A stretch of 64,000 nt of DNA from Pedobacter segetis (GTDB lineage Bacteria; Bacteroidota; Bacteroidia; Sphingobacteriales; Sphingobacteriaceae), in contig NZ_JAEHFY010000001.1 of assembly GCF_016623585.1 (NCBI RefSeq), forward strand, positions 62,001-126,000, in the 5' to 3' direction. Shown here piece by piece: positions 1-9,271 of this stretch. Numbering within the stretch: the first letter of the stretch is position 1; each line of letters begins with the position of its first letter. The notes beneath the pieces are model-generated. The model saw only the letters and a program-made list of their open reading frames with translations, ran no database searches and had not been told where the DNA came from. Both the position numbers and the translations under genes were made by a program.

Positions 1-24
1 CGGCTAACTACTAAATTACTGGCA

Positions 25-2052
25 TTATTCTACTGTTTTAATTGTTTCGTCTCCGCTTATATTTCTCACTTTTATTCTCAATGGTTTTTTGTCGCTTATA
101 ATTTTACCGTTCCAAAAGTTCTTTGATTTTACTCCGTTGGTAATCACATAACCGAGTTTATCAATCTTAATTTCGGTGCTGCTGTGCCATTGCCCTTCTG
201 TGTTTTCACAGTCGAGGGCAATTAGTTCTATGAGTTCTAAACCTTCTTCGCTGATGTTGATTGGATTGAATTGTTTGCCTCTTTTTATTGACTGTAAATT
301 TCCTTTTTGGTTAAACTCGCTAATTTTCTGAATTAAACGGTCGCTCGTAAAATTGTTAATGGTTAATTGATAATGGTTAATTTCTTTTTCGGTTGTAGTT
401 TTTTCTCCTTTGCCATTAACAATTAGCAATTGATAATTAAAACTGTCTTCAATTACCACATCGTGAAGCAGGTTTTTAAGGTCTTTGAGTTCTACTTCAA
501 TTTCGGTTGCATTGTTGTCTTTTATAAATTTTTCTAATGCCTTTTGGTCGTCTATGTCAATATAATACACGATAACCTTTTTGGCGTTGACTTCTAAGTT
601 TTGCAGTTCTTGATTGATGATAGTATTTATGGTTGGAATATCCAAAACTTTTTCTTGTGTATTGAGCAAGTTAGGAACGTAAACAGGCACAATGCCTTCT
701 TTGCTTTTTGTAATTGCACCAAACCAATAGTTACTGATGCCTTTTACTCCTTTTTGTAAACCCGGAATAAGCGTTGCCAACTTATCCATTGTTTGCTGTG
801 GATTACGAAATAAACTAACCCCATCTTTTATTTCTAAAATTTGAAAATTGGCTTAGGCTTCTTTTAATCTATCTCTTACGGTTTGAATGCTGTTGATACC
901 AATATCAACGTGAATAAATTTACGTTTTAAGTCATTTGCAACTTTGGCGGTTACACCACTTCCTCCAAAAAAATCTGCTACAACCATTCCTTCGTTACTG
1001 CTTGCTTTAATGATTCGTTGCAAAAGAGCTTCTGGTTTTTGAGTAGAATAACTAACGTTTTCAACTCCTCCTTTTATCTGAGGGCAATCTGTCCAGAGAG
1101 TTTGCAATGGAACTCCTGAATGTTCATCCAGATAAACTTTATAAAATGGTCTTCCGGTTGAAGTATAATGAATATGTCCATTCTTATCAGCTTCCAAAAA
1201 TTTTTCTTAACTCCATTTCCAAGCCATTGTAATTCCATTTATCTCATAAGTAACGCCTCTACCTCCAGGCCCGGCTAAATCACCAAGCCTAAAAAGTCTT
1301 CCACTTTTCTCGTCTTTTTTATAATCCCTATCTATTGTTTGTTGAGTTATTTCTGATGTTGGACTATTCCATACATAAGTTTCTAAACTTTTGGAGAAGA
1401 AAAAAATGCTATCGTGGATATTGCCATAGTTGGTAAGTGTTTTGTCATTATGAGCATCTGACCTTCTCCATACAATTTCATTTCTAAAATTATCTTCCCC
1501 AAAAACTTCATCCATTAATATTTTTACATAATGCCCGACGTGATAATCAATATGAACGTAAATACTTGCTGTATCTCTCGTTATGCTTTTGATGGCGATT
1601 AAATTTTCATACATCCAATTCAAGTAATCTTCCTTCTGCCAAATATCTCCGTACATTTTTTCCTCAAACGCTTTTAGTTCGTCAATGTCCATTTCTTGCT
1701 CGGCTGCTGCTATTTTCTCTGCCAATTTTGGATTTTTCCGCAAGTAAACTTTCTTTGCATAATCTGCACCACTGGCAAAGGGTGGGTCTATGTAAACCAA
1801 ATCAACCTTAATACCTTGTTCTTTCAAATAAGCACAAGCAGAAATACATTCGCCACGGATTACCAAGTTTTCAGAAGTTGTTCCTACTGTTTCCACGGGT
1901 TCTACTTCGTAGTAAGGCATACCTCTTTTAATACGGTCATAAACCTTATCGTTTTCACGGTAGCGCAAAACCCTTTGTGTTCGGGTTATGTTGTCAAGTA
2001 TCGCTTGTCCTTCAACCGTGTTTGGGTAATATGGAATGTATTTTATTGGCAT
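25..2052 (-). pseudogene. mod: Type III restriction-modification Mod subunit (adenine-N6 methyltransferase), two in-frame stops
   Basis: Mod recognises the target and methylates adenine; it also gives Res its specificity. Reading from ATG at 2052 there is one frame of 675 codons, a normal Mod length, broken by TAA at 1207-1209 (codon 282) and TAA at 853-855 (codon 400). Codons on either side remain homologous in style and in the same frame, so these are nonsense changes and not frameshifts. The beta-class order is visible: catalytic DPPF at codons 89-92, then the AdoMet motif DFFGGSG at codons 360-366. ATG codons lie 4 and 22 codons after the two stops, so three separate polypeptides (281, 114 and 254 aa) could be made. 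I infer a recently inactivated gene. Readthrough, a split enzyme or sequencing error are the alternatives. Confidence 0.85.
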
Positions 2053-2053
2053 T

Positions 2054-3061
2054 TTATTTCTTCTTTTTTAATTTTTTCACTTCTTTATCAAAGTCACTTA
2101 CAAAGTTTTTATCTTGCGTAATCCTAAATTTTTCAAATTCGTTTTCCGCTTTCAGTTTTGCTTGCTCTTGACTAATTTTTTCTTTGTTCTGCAAAATGGG
2201 ATAATTGGATAGTTCTAAAAAGTTATCTAGAAATTGTACCCAATCTTCCATTTTCATTAAAATACCTCTTTCAGCCCTGTTCTCGGCAAGGTCTAAATAA
2301 GCCGAAACCATTCGTTCCAACTCTTTAATATGCTTTTCAGAAAGATAATTTTTAGCAACCGTTGTATCTGTTTTTATAATTTTTCCTTCGGGTGCATTTT
2401 TCCAAGTTTGTAAGCCCATGTACAATTTTTTTGCATCAACTTGTGCGTAAATTATTTCAGCGGCCGTTTTACCTGTAATTGCCCAATGCAATTTATTTTG
2501 AACGGATGCAAAAAAATCTTTGGTAATGGGAGCATTTTTATTGTAGTCAACTGCGAGCGAATAGATGTCGGTAATTTTTTGATAAAAACGTCTTTCACTT
2601 GCTCGTATCTCTCTTATTTTTTCTAAAAGTTCATCAAAATAATCTTTATCAAACAGGTTTCCACCTTGTTTAAGCCGTTCACTATCAACCGTAAATCCTT
2701 TAATGATATATTCTTTTAAGGTTTTGGTAGCCCAAATACGGAATTGAGTAGCTTGTGCAGAGCTGACCCGATAGCCAACCGAAATAATGGCATCCAGATT
2801 ATAGAACTTTGTTTTGTATTTTTTACCATCGGAGGCAGTTGTTTCCAAAATGGAAATAACTGAATTTTCGTCTAATTCTCCTTCATCAAAAATATTAGTT
2901 AAATGTTTGCTGATTGCAGGAACATTTACTGCAAACAACTCACTCATCGTTTTTTGAGTAAGCCAAACGGTTTCATTGCCAAGAACAACTTCTACAGTTA
3001 CTTTTGCATTTTGATTATGGTACAATAAAAAATTAGTGCTTTTATCAGGTAATTGCCCCAT
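2054..3061 (-). CDS. RhuM-family (virulence RhuM/Bro-N-like) protein
   Basis: A 335-aa protein of the RhuM family, named after a Salmonella pathogenicity-island gene; its molecular function is not established. The N-terminal region (about 20-120) has the family look, with VWLTQKTMSELFAVNVPAIS resembling a DNA-binding helix-turn-helix and a conserved FYNLDAIISVGYRV stretch. The C-terminal third is helical and charged and ends in a lysine run. It sits between mod and res with gaps of 1 and 3 bases, so it is co-transcribed with the restriction genes. I infer a role tied to the restriction locus (regulation or a second defence layer), not a proven one. No signal peptide or membrane segment is visible. 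Confidence 0.8.
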   Translation of the reverse strand: MGQLPDKSTNFLLYHNQNAKVTVEVVLGNETVWLTQKTMSELFAVNVPAISKHLTNIFDEGELDENSVISILETTASDGKKYKTKFYNLDAIISVGYRVSSAQATQFRIWATKTLKEYIIKGFTVDSERLKQGGNLFDKDYFDELLEKIREIRASERRFYQKITDIYSLAVDYNKNAPITKDFFASVQNKLHWAITGKTAAEIIYAQVDAKKLYMGLQTWKNAPEGKIIKTDTTVAKNYLSEKHIKELERMVSAYLDLAENRAERGILMKMEDWVQFLDNFLELSNYPILQNKEKISQEQAKLKAENEFEKFRITQDKNFVSDFDKEVKKLKKKK

Positions 3062-3064
3062 ATC

Positions 3065-5959
3065 TTAATCGTTAAAAAACCCGCTTAATTTGTTATTTAA
3101 TTTGGCAATGTTGGCTACAATGTTTTTACTGTCTTCCAAATACAGGAAGTCGAAACGTTGGTAGCCGAATTTTTCTTGGTTGAGTTTTAAAAACTCGGTT
3201 TCTACAAAGTTTTTCTTTTTCACAAAGTCAGGATTATTGCTAAACCCTTCACCTTTTGTTTCAATCATTAAAACCTTGTGTATTTTTTCTTTATCGGTTC
3301 TTTTAATGATGAGAAAGTCAGTTGTGTATTCTCCAACTTTATTCCAACGCTTTAAATTATTTTTTGCAAAGCAATCTATTTTAAATTGCGTTAGATAATT
3401 ATCACCATTATAGTAAATTTCTAAGTTTTTAGTTTTGAGCTCTGCCAAACGCAATGTTTCTTGAATGGCTTGCATTTCAAAACCACTGCTTCCACTTGCA
3501 CCAAAATTGTATGGTAAATAATGGAAAGTATTATTTTTAGATTTTATTGGTAGAGAATAATCTTTATCGGATTTGAAAGTTTCATATTCAGGAACCCACT
3601 TTTCCATTCCTTGCCTTATCATTGTTTCCTTCATTACCTGATAAGCCTTTTCAACTTCTGCCCAGTCAAATTCTATATCTGCATTTGCTTTATCTAATTC
3701 AAGAATTTTGTTTGTTTCGGCTTCGCTAGGATAAAGTTTTGGATTTTTCTCTACATCGGTCAAACGTTCTGCAATCAATAATTCCGCTTGTTTTGGAATT
3801 ACCTCTGTGTCTGTTTGTAAATCTCTTTTGATACTAAATGCAACACGGATTTTAGATTGTATCAAATGCAGATCATATAATTCATTAAAAAATCTGTTTC
3901 CGTATTTTTCAAATGAAACGGTTTCAAATATTTCTCTTATTTCTGTGTCGAATTGGTGCAATTGTGTTTCCGAAATCAACCCAAAACTTTGTCGGCTTAT
4001 TTCAAAAAGCCATTGATTGTAATTGGCAAATGCAATCCCAGTTTCATTGATGATGTCAATCGTTCCGGTATCAATGTTAGAAATTTCACTGGTGCTTATC
4101 AAAGCCGAAGCCTTGTAATCTTCCATCTTTTTTAAGATGGCTTTTAACTTGGCTTTTGTGTTTGCTGTTTCTTCCTCGTCAATACTCTGATAGGTAACTT
4201 TCATTTGATAAAATTCCACTTTCGGCAATTGCAGATATTCCATACGGCTGTGGCGTTTCACCATTTCGGCTTTGCCAATGCGTTTAATTCTGTTCAAATC
4301 GTCAATACTGCTGTTTTGTTCTTGCTTCAATTGTTTGTTCAGTGTATCGGCATTGTCTTTATTCAGCCAAATCAATGCGGTTTCTTCTTTGCCTTTATCT
4401 ACTTGGCGTAAACATCTGCAAGAAGTTTGCAACACCATATTTTGAGGGCTGTCGCCTTTTTGCGAAAGGATTACGCCTGTTAAACTTGGGCAGTCCCAAC
4501 CTTCTTTGCCTACTTGCACTAAAAGAATGTAACGCTTTTTTGAAATTGCCAAATCCAATGAGCGAAACTCTAATTCATTCTCTTTTGGCAAAGTGTATTT
4601 TTTATTTCCTCCGTGAAATTTTAAAATCTCGGCAGGATTGATTTTTAATTCGCTTGTCAGGAAAGGATAAACTTCTTCTTCTAAAACCTCAATGTTACTG
4701 CAATAGATAGCAATTTTAGCAATAGCACCATTTTCATAAACGGTTTTCTTGTATTGCGAATCAAAGTCCTCAATTCCCTTTTTTATGATTTGAAAGCGGT
4801 CAAGGTTTTGCCCGATTTTAACAGTTGGTGTTTTCAAGAATTTTTTAATTGCTGTAACCAACGGATAATAATAAACCGTGTTGGTTATTTGCGAAAACTT
4901 AAAAGCGTAATCACCTGCTTTGATGGTTTCGGCACCTTGTAAATATGGCGTTCCCGAGAATCCTATAACGCTTGTGATATTTCCTTTGCTATGCCAATAA
5001 ATTACGGCTTGCCGTAATTTAATATCATCGGTTGCGGCGTGGTGAACTTCATCTATTAAAATTGTAAGGTTCGGAATTTGTCCAAACAATCTTTTTAAAT
5101 CGTTGCTTGTGTCCTTTTCTTCTTCGTCGAGTTCCAATTCTGTTTGAGCATTGAAATTGAAACTTTCTAAAATCACTTTCTCTGCATTTACAACAAACAC
5201 TTGCCCGAATGGATTGGGCAAACAAGCGTTTACTTTTTGAGCATTTGGGTTTCTTGCCTTGTTACTTTTCTTTGCTGATTTTTGCTCGTCTAAAACATCA
5301 AACTTCAATAGTTTTTTCAGTTTGCTTGCCGATGGTTCGGGCAATACCCAAGAAGGGTCGTAATTTTCAATTGTCTTTAAACTCGGAACGATAGAAGATT
5401 TTAAACCCGAAGGAATAAGCACTAAAAAATTATGTGCAAATACTTTGTTACCGGGTTCATTGTCGGCAAAATACAAGTCCAAATAAATGAAAGCGGCCAT
5501 TAAAAAAGTTTTACCTGCACCCATTGGCAAACTCATTAAATAATCGGCATAACTTACATTGTAGAAAATGCTTTTTATAATAGTGTCGTAATCTAATTCA
5601 GTTGGTTTGTCAACAATTAGTTTTTCCAGTTCGGGAAGTAAAGAATTGTTTCCGTTTTTTGTTCTTGCAAAGTTATACAATGCAAAAGCATTTTTGTTGG
5701 TGGTTAAAAAATCTCTCGCCTTTTGATTAATATTCAGTTTAGATAAGTCTGTGTCGTTAGCGAAAAAGCCTTCTGAAAATAATTTCCAAAGTGGTTTATT
5801 CTGTCCTTGTATTTTCAAAAACAAATAAGTCTCAATAGCTTCAATCTGTGTATCACGCAACTGTCCTTTGTCACGGATATACTTAATCAAATCACTAATG
5901 GTGCAGTCATCAGACTGCAACCATTTGTTTTTCTTTTCTTGTATGATATAATGAAGCAT
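3065..5959 (-). CDS. res: Type III restriction endonuclease Res subunit
   Basis: A 964-aa ATP-dependent translocase and nuclease that cuts DNA when complexed with Mod. Superfamily 2 helicase motifs are in order: Walker A MGAGKT (residues 146-151), DEVH (303-306), SGTP (335-338), a motif V-like GKEGWDCPSL and a motif VI-like QTSCRCLRQ. A C-terminal PD-(D/E)xK nuclease is visible as D881 in TTDF and E900/K902 in IETKG. The length is typical of the family and the frame is intact. The start ATG overlaps the stop of the upstream regulator by one base (TAATG). Because Res needs Mod for site recognition, damage to mod should leave this protein inert without harming the cell. Confidence 0.92.
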   Translation of the reverse strand: MLHYIIQEKKNKWLQSDDCTISDLIKYIRDKGQLRDTQIEAIETYLFLKIQGQNKPLWKLFSEGFFANDTDLSKLNINQKARDFLTTNKNAFALYNFARTKNGNNSLLPELEKLIVDKPTELDYDTIIKSIFYNVSYADYLMSLPMGAGKTFLMAAFIYLDLYFADNEPGNKVFAHNFLVLIPSGLKSSIVPSLKTIENYDPSWVLPEPSASKLKKLLKFDVLDEQKSAKKSNKARNPNAQKVNACLPNPFGQVFVVNAEKVILESFNFNAQTELELDEEEKDTSNDLKRLFGQIPNLTILIDEVHHAATDDIKLRQAVIYWHSKGNITSVIGFSGTPYLQGAETIKAGDYAFKFSQITNTVYYYPLVTAIKKFLKTPTVKIGQNLDRFQIIKKGIEDFDSQYKKTVYENGAIAKIAIYCSNIEVLEEEVYPFLTSELKINPAEILKFHGGNKKYTLPKENELEFRSLDLAISKKRYILLVQVGKEGWDCPSLTGVILSQKGDSPQNMVLQTSCRCLRQVDKGKEETALIWLNKDNADTLNKQLKQEQNSSIDDLNRIKRIGKAEMVKRHSRMEYLQLPKVEFYQMKVTYQSIDEEETANTKAKLKAILKKMEDYKASALISTSEISNIDTGTIDIINETGIAFANYNQWLFEISRQSFGLISETQLHQFDTEIREIFETVSFEKYGNRFFNELYDLHLIQSKIRVAFSIKRDLQTDTEVIPKQAELLIAERLTDVEKNPKLYPSEAETNKILELDKANADIEFDWAEVEKAYQVMKETMIRQGMEKWVPEYETFKSDKDYSLPIKSKNNTFHYLPYNFGASGSSGFEMQAIQETLRLAELKTKNLEIYYNGDNYLTQFKIDCFAKNNLKRWNKVGEYTTDFLIIKRTDKEKIHKVLMIETKGEGFSNNPDFVKKKNFVETEFLKLNQEKFGYQRFDFLYLEDSKNIVANIAKLNNKLSGFFND

Positions 5960-6252
5960 TACTTTTTCTTATATTTAATTTTCTGTTCGGCGGCTTTCAA
6001 AACTTTGTCAGCCAAATTCTCGTCTTGCAGGTCGTAAGCCACTTTGTCGCTTAACCATTCAACCAATAAAGTTTCGTTGTCCAGCTTGTAGAACTTAGCA
6101 AATTTCAGCACTTGTTCCTTTGTCGGCTTGCGCTCGTTGCGTTCAAATTTACTAATGATAGCTTGGTCAATTTCCAGTTCGGCTGCAACCTGTCGCAGAA
6201 AAAAACCTTTCTCTTCTCTTGCTAAGCGTATTAGGTCTCCAAAGTTACTCAT
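5959..6252 (-). CDS. XRE-family transcriptional regulator, likely controller of the restriction locus
   Basis: A 97-aa helix-turn-helix protein. The HTH_3 domain spans about residues 4-60 (LRQVAAELEIDQAIISKFER is the helix-turn-helix core), followed by a charged C-terminal tail. It is the first gene of the minus-strand restriction operon and overlaps the start of res by one base. The position and size fit a controller protein that times expression of the nuclease, which is inference. Two direct repeats GACAATA lie immediately upstream of its start and could be its operator. Confidence 0.85.
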   Translation of the reverse strand: MSNFGDLIRLAREEKGFFLRQVAAELEIDQAIISKFERNERKPTKEQVLKFAKFYKLDNETLLVEWLSDKVAYDLQDENLADKVLKAAEQKIKYKKK

Positions 6253-6254
6253 AA

Positions 6255-6277
6255 GACAATATATGTTTTGACAATAC
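6255..6277 (-). promoter_or_regulatory. Candidate operator: GACAATA direct repeats before the XRE gene
   Basis: On the plus strand GACAATAT at 6255-6262 and GACAATAC at 6270-6277 are spaced 15 bp apart, starting 3 bp upstream of the regulator's start codon. Controller proteins of restriction systems often bind paired boxes in this position. Binding here is inference. Confidence 0.45.
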
Positions 6278-6503
6278 TGGTCGAATGTAATGCTTATTTT
6301 CTGAATGTCCGTTTGTGCGATTAGAAAATTTTAGGTCTTTTGTTTTTCTATGGGTTGGCTTGTGTGTCGGGCAAAACCAAATGTATTAAAATGTGCTACT
6401 GGCTTTTTCTTGTCGGGTAATAGACTGTCTTTCAGTCTGTTAATTTTTTATGTAACAGCTTAACTAAGTTAGTACTATATGTTTTATTAATGATAGTGAA
6501 ACC

Positions 6504-6530
6504 TGCCCGAATAAACAGATGGGCATCATA
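6504..6530. repeat. Dispersed hairpin repeat, copy 1
   Basis: TGCCC (6504-6508) pairs with GGGCA (6521-6525) around a 12-base loop, followed by TCATA. A second copy at 58289-58315 matches at 24 of 27 positions with the stem fully conserved. It may be a small dispersed palindromic element; its function is unknown. Confidence 0.55.
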
Positions 6531-6658
6531 CAATTATGTATTCTGTAAAATGGCGCCTTTGTAAGTGAGATGTTTTCTATCACCAACATAATACGTTCAA
6601 AAAAGAAAATCTCTTATAAAAAACAGTCTCTATTAGTAATTACCTATTCTTATGATCT

Positions 6659-7654
6659 TTACCTCGTTTTAAATACAATGCCCAAAGCTAGGCCTTGGCT
6701 ATATTGTATCTTGTTGCTAAAATCATCATCATATAAACCCGTTGCGCTTACGGTAACGTTTATTATCCTATTAACCTTTGCGGTAATTGTTACGTCTAAT
6801 CGTTGGTCAATACCGGTAAGTTTTTCATACGCGGCAAAAAGCAAATACCTCGATTTTAAATTAAGGTTGGGCATAATATCTTTATCAAAGTTTGCTACCG
6901 CCTGGAAAGCCAGTTCGTTTCTAAATGTTTTCCCTATGGGCACACCAAAGTTTTTAGGGTTGTTTTTGTATAAGGTAGTATCTAATAAAAACGTTTGCCT
7001 TGCGGTACCGGTTCCTAAACGCACACTAAAATACTTTACCGGTTTATATTCAAACCCGATTGATTCTGTTAAATAACCGGGCGCCATAAATTTAGAGATC
7101 AGCTTTCGTGTTTCATTGCCAGATGCGTCTTTGGCATAAGAATAGCCCAAATCAAATTGAGACTCGAAACTTAGCGAACCGAAAAAACTCCAGTTTTTAG
7201 ATATTTTCATTGCTGCCTTGTTATCAAAAAACATCCTATCGTTTGTTTTGCGCTCTAATTGTCCTTCGTTTTTTAGTTTCCCATATTGTAGCAGCACTTC
7301 AGAAGTAAGGTTAATGTCTTTCTTGTTGTATTCTGCCTTGTAATTTAAAACCGAGCCTAACGCTATTGAATTTACCCCGCCCGAACTCCAGTTATCACTA
7401 AACGCCGCTTGGTTAAGGTTTATGCCAAAACTTAATTTTGTTTTCCAATAATTCACCTTCGTTTTAAGGTTGCTTACCGGAATGTTTCTGGTGTAGATAA
7501 AAAATATGGATGGACGTGTTGGGAAAGGGTTTTTTTTTGGTTGTATAAGATTTACATCAATGCTGTCAACCCTATAAACCTGAGCTTTGACAGATTTTGA
7601 GAAAATTAAGGCCGTGGTTATCAAAAGAAATATAAGACATCTTTTTTTAATCAT
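6659..7654 (-). CDS. DUF3078 domain-containing outer-membrane protein
   Basis: A 331-aa protein with an N-terminal signal peptide (hydrophobic LIFLLITTALIF, cleavage near SVKA-Q at 24/25). The rest alternates aromatic and polar residues like beta strands and ends in an Arg after a Phe-rich strand. The family hallmarks are NQAAFSDNWSSGGVNS and the later KTND segment. DUF3078 proteins are widespread in Bacteroidota, predicted to be outer-membrane beta barrels, and lack an assigned function. It stands alone between the restriction locus and hisS, divergent from hisS. Confidence 0.8.
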   Translation of the reverse strand: MIKKRCLIFLLITTALIFSKSVKAQVYRVDSIDVNLIQPKKNPFPTRPSIFFIYTRNIPVSNLKTKVNYWKTKLSFGINLNQAAFSDNWSSGGVNSIALGSVLNYKAEYNKKDINLTSEVLLQYGKLKNEGQLERKTNDRMFFDNKAAMKISKNWSFFGSLSFESQFDLGYSYAKDASGNETRKLISKFMAPGYLTESIGFEYKPVKYFSVRLGTGTARQTFLLDTTLYKNNPKNFGVPIGKTFRNELAFQAVANFDKDIMPNLNLKSRYLLFAAYEKLTGIDQRLDVTITAKVNRIINVTVSATGLYDDDFSNKIQYSQGLALGIVFKTR

Positions 7655-7804
7655 ATCGCAAAGAAAACCATTTAGATAATATTTATGAAATCAAAAACGC
7701 TTTATGACCCATTTTTAATCAATTAAAGAACAAGAAACGTAGGGGTAAAAATTTAAAGCTAATAAAACTTTGTCCAAATTATTTTCTATTGTTTAATTTG
7801 CGCC

Positions 7805-9184
7805 ATGGCAAATGTGAAGGCAACTATACCAAAAGGAACCAGAGATTTTGGCCCAACGGTAATGGTTAGGCGCAATTATATTTTTGATACGATTAAAAAA
7901 GTGTTCGGAAAGTACGGTTATCAAGAAATACAAACCCCAACAATGGAGAATTTGGAAACCTTGACCGGTAAATACGGAGACGAGGGCGACCAGTTGATCT
8001 TTAAGGTTTTGAATAGCGGAGATTATATGCTAAAAGCACAAGGCCTAAAACTGAGTGCCGAGGAGAATACATCTAAGAAATTACTCCCGTTAATTTCTGA
8101 AAAAGCCTTACGCTATGATTTAACAGTGCCTTTTGCCCGGTACGTGGTTATGCACCAGAACGAAATTACCTCGCCTTTTAAACGTTTTCAGATACAGCCC
8201 GTTTGGCGAGCAGATAGGCCGCAAAAAGGAAGATACAGAGAGTTTTACCAATGTGATGCAGATGTTGTTGGTTCTGATTCTTTACTAAACGAAGCCGAAT
8301 TTATCTGTATTTATGATGAGGCCTTATCAAACCTTGGGTTAAAAGATTTTACCATAAAGGTCAATAACCGTAAAATTTTATCGGGCATTGCCGGGTTGAT
8401 AGGCAAGCCCGATAAAATTGTTGATATGACGGTTGCCATTGATAAGCTAGATAAAATCGGATTAGATGGCGTTGAAAAAGAACTTTTAGAAAAAGGTTTT
8501 GAAAACAAAGATCTAGCCATCTTAAAACCCATAATTTTATTATCTGGCAATAACGAAGAAAAGTTAAATTCCCTAAACTCTATATTAGAGACATCTGTTA
8601 TTGGCCAAAAAGGCATCGAAGAAATAAAAAAAACATTTTCTTACTTAGCCAACTTTACTTTACAAAAAGCAAAAATAGAATTAGACTTAACCTTGGCCCG
8701 TGGCTTAAATTATTATACGGGTTGTATTTTTGAGGTTAAAACCAACGAAGCCGCTATGGGTTCTATTGGCGGCGGAGGCAGGTATGATGACCTTACGGGG
8801 ATGTTTGGTAAAGAGGGCTTAACCGGAGTGGGTATTTCTTTTGGTGCAGATCGCATCTATGATGTTTTAGAAGAATTAAACCTATTCCCATCCACGGTTA
8901 TGGAAGGCACAAAAATTTTGATCTGCGTTTTTGGAGAAGCTGAAGAGAATTATGCCCTTCCCCTTTTAAATAGATTAAGATCGGCCAATATAAAAGCAGA
9001 GCTTTTCCCCTTTGGGGCCAAGATGAAAAAGCAGATGCAGTATGCCAACGAAAAAGATATTCCTTTTGTAGCGGTAATAGGCGGAGATGAAATGCAGAGC
9101 GGCCTATTATCTCTTAAAAACATGGCAAGCGGTGAGCAGGTAAAAATTACAGTAGATGGTTTGATCAAAAAGATGTTGGCTTAA
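7805..9184 (+). CDS. hisS: Histidine-tRNA ligase
   Basis: A 459-aa class II aminoacyl-tRNA synthetase that charges tRNA-His in the cytoplasm. Visible signatures are LTVPFARYV and motif 2 with [10 protein letters not shown], the histidine-binding ARGLNYYTG element, and motif 3 [15 protein letters not shown], followed by a C-terminal anticodon-binding domain of about 90 residues ([20 protein letters not shown] onward). The ATG at 7805 opens with the usual family N-terminus ([10 protein letters not shown]). It converges with glgC and shares a bidirectional terminator with it. Confidence 0.97.
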   Translation: MANVKATIPKGTRDFGPTVMVRRNYIFDTIKKVFGKYGYQEIQTPTMENLETLTGKYGDEGDQLIFKVLNSGDYMLKAQGLKLSAEENTSKKLLPLISEKALRYDLTVPFARYVVMHQNEITSPFKRFQIQPVWRADRPQKGRYREFYQCDADVVGSDSLLNEAEFICIYDEALSNLGLKDFTIKVNNRKILSGIAGLIGKPDKIVDMTVAIDKLDKIGLDGVEKELLEKGFENKDLAILKPIILLSGNNEEKLNSLNSILETSVIGQKGIEEIKKTFSYLANFTLQKAKIELDLTLARGLNYYTGCIFEVKTNEAAMGSIGGGGRYDDLTGMFGKEGLTGVGISFGADRIYDVLEELNLFPSTVMEGTKILICVFGEAEENYALPLLNRLRSANIKAELFPFGAKMKKQMQYANEKDIPFVAVIGGDEMQSGLLSLKNMASGEQVKITVDGLIKKMLA

Positions 9185-9216
9185 GCGTGTGTTAAAATCC
9201 TTTAAATTGCCTTAAT

Positions 9217-9248
9217 AAAAAAATCAGCTGATAATTAGCTGATTTTTT
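9217..9248. terminator. Bidirectional terminator between hisS and glgC
   Basis: A perfect stem AATCAGCT/AGCTGATT with a 7-base loop is flanked by an A run on the left and a T run on the right, so it can terminate transcription from both converging genes. Confidence 0.85.
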
Positions 9249-9271
9249 GAGTTTTAAGAACATAATAAACA

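Larger units (their letters stand above)
6253..6658. other. Intergenic region at the edge of the restriction locus
   Basis: No convincing gene lies here. It holds the GACAATA direct repeats, a small hairpin AGACTG/CAGTCT (6422-6438) followed by a T-rich stretch, and one copy of a hairpin sequence repeated at 58289. It separates the accessory restriction operon from the DUF3078 gene and may be the boundary of the acquired segment. Confidence 0.6.

Noticed and set aside
6570-7076. A 168-codon plus-strand frame
   Set aside because: It mostly overlaps the DUF3078 gene on the opposite strand and reads like an antisense shadow.
7769-7800. TTTG-N20-TTAATTTG as an hisS promoter
   Set aside because: The -7 element lacks the conserved second-position A and it would place the start site at or past the ATG.
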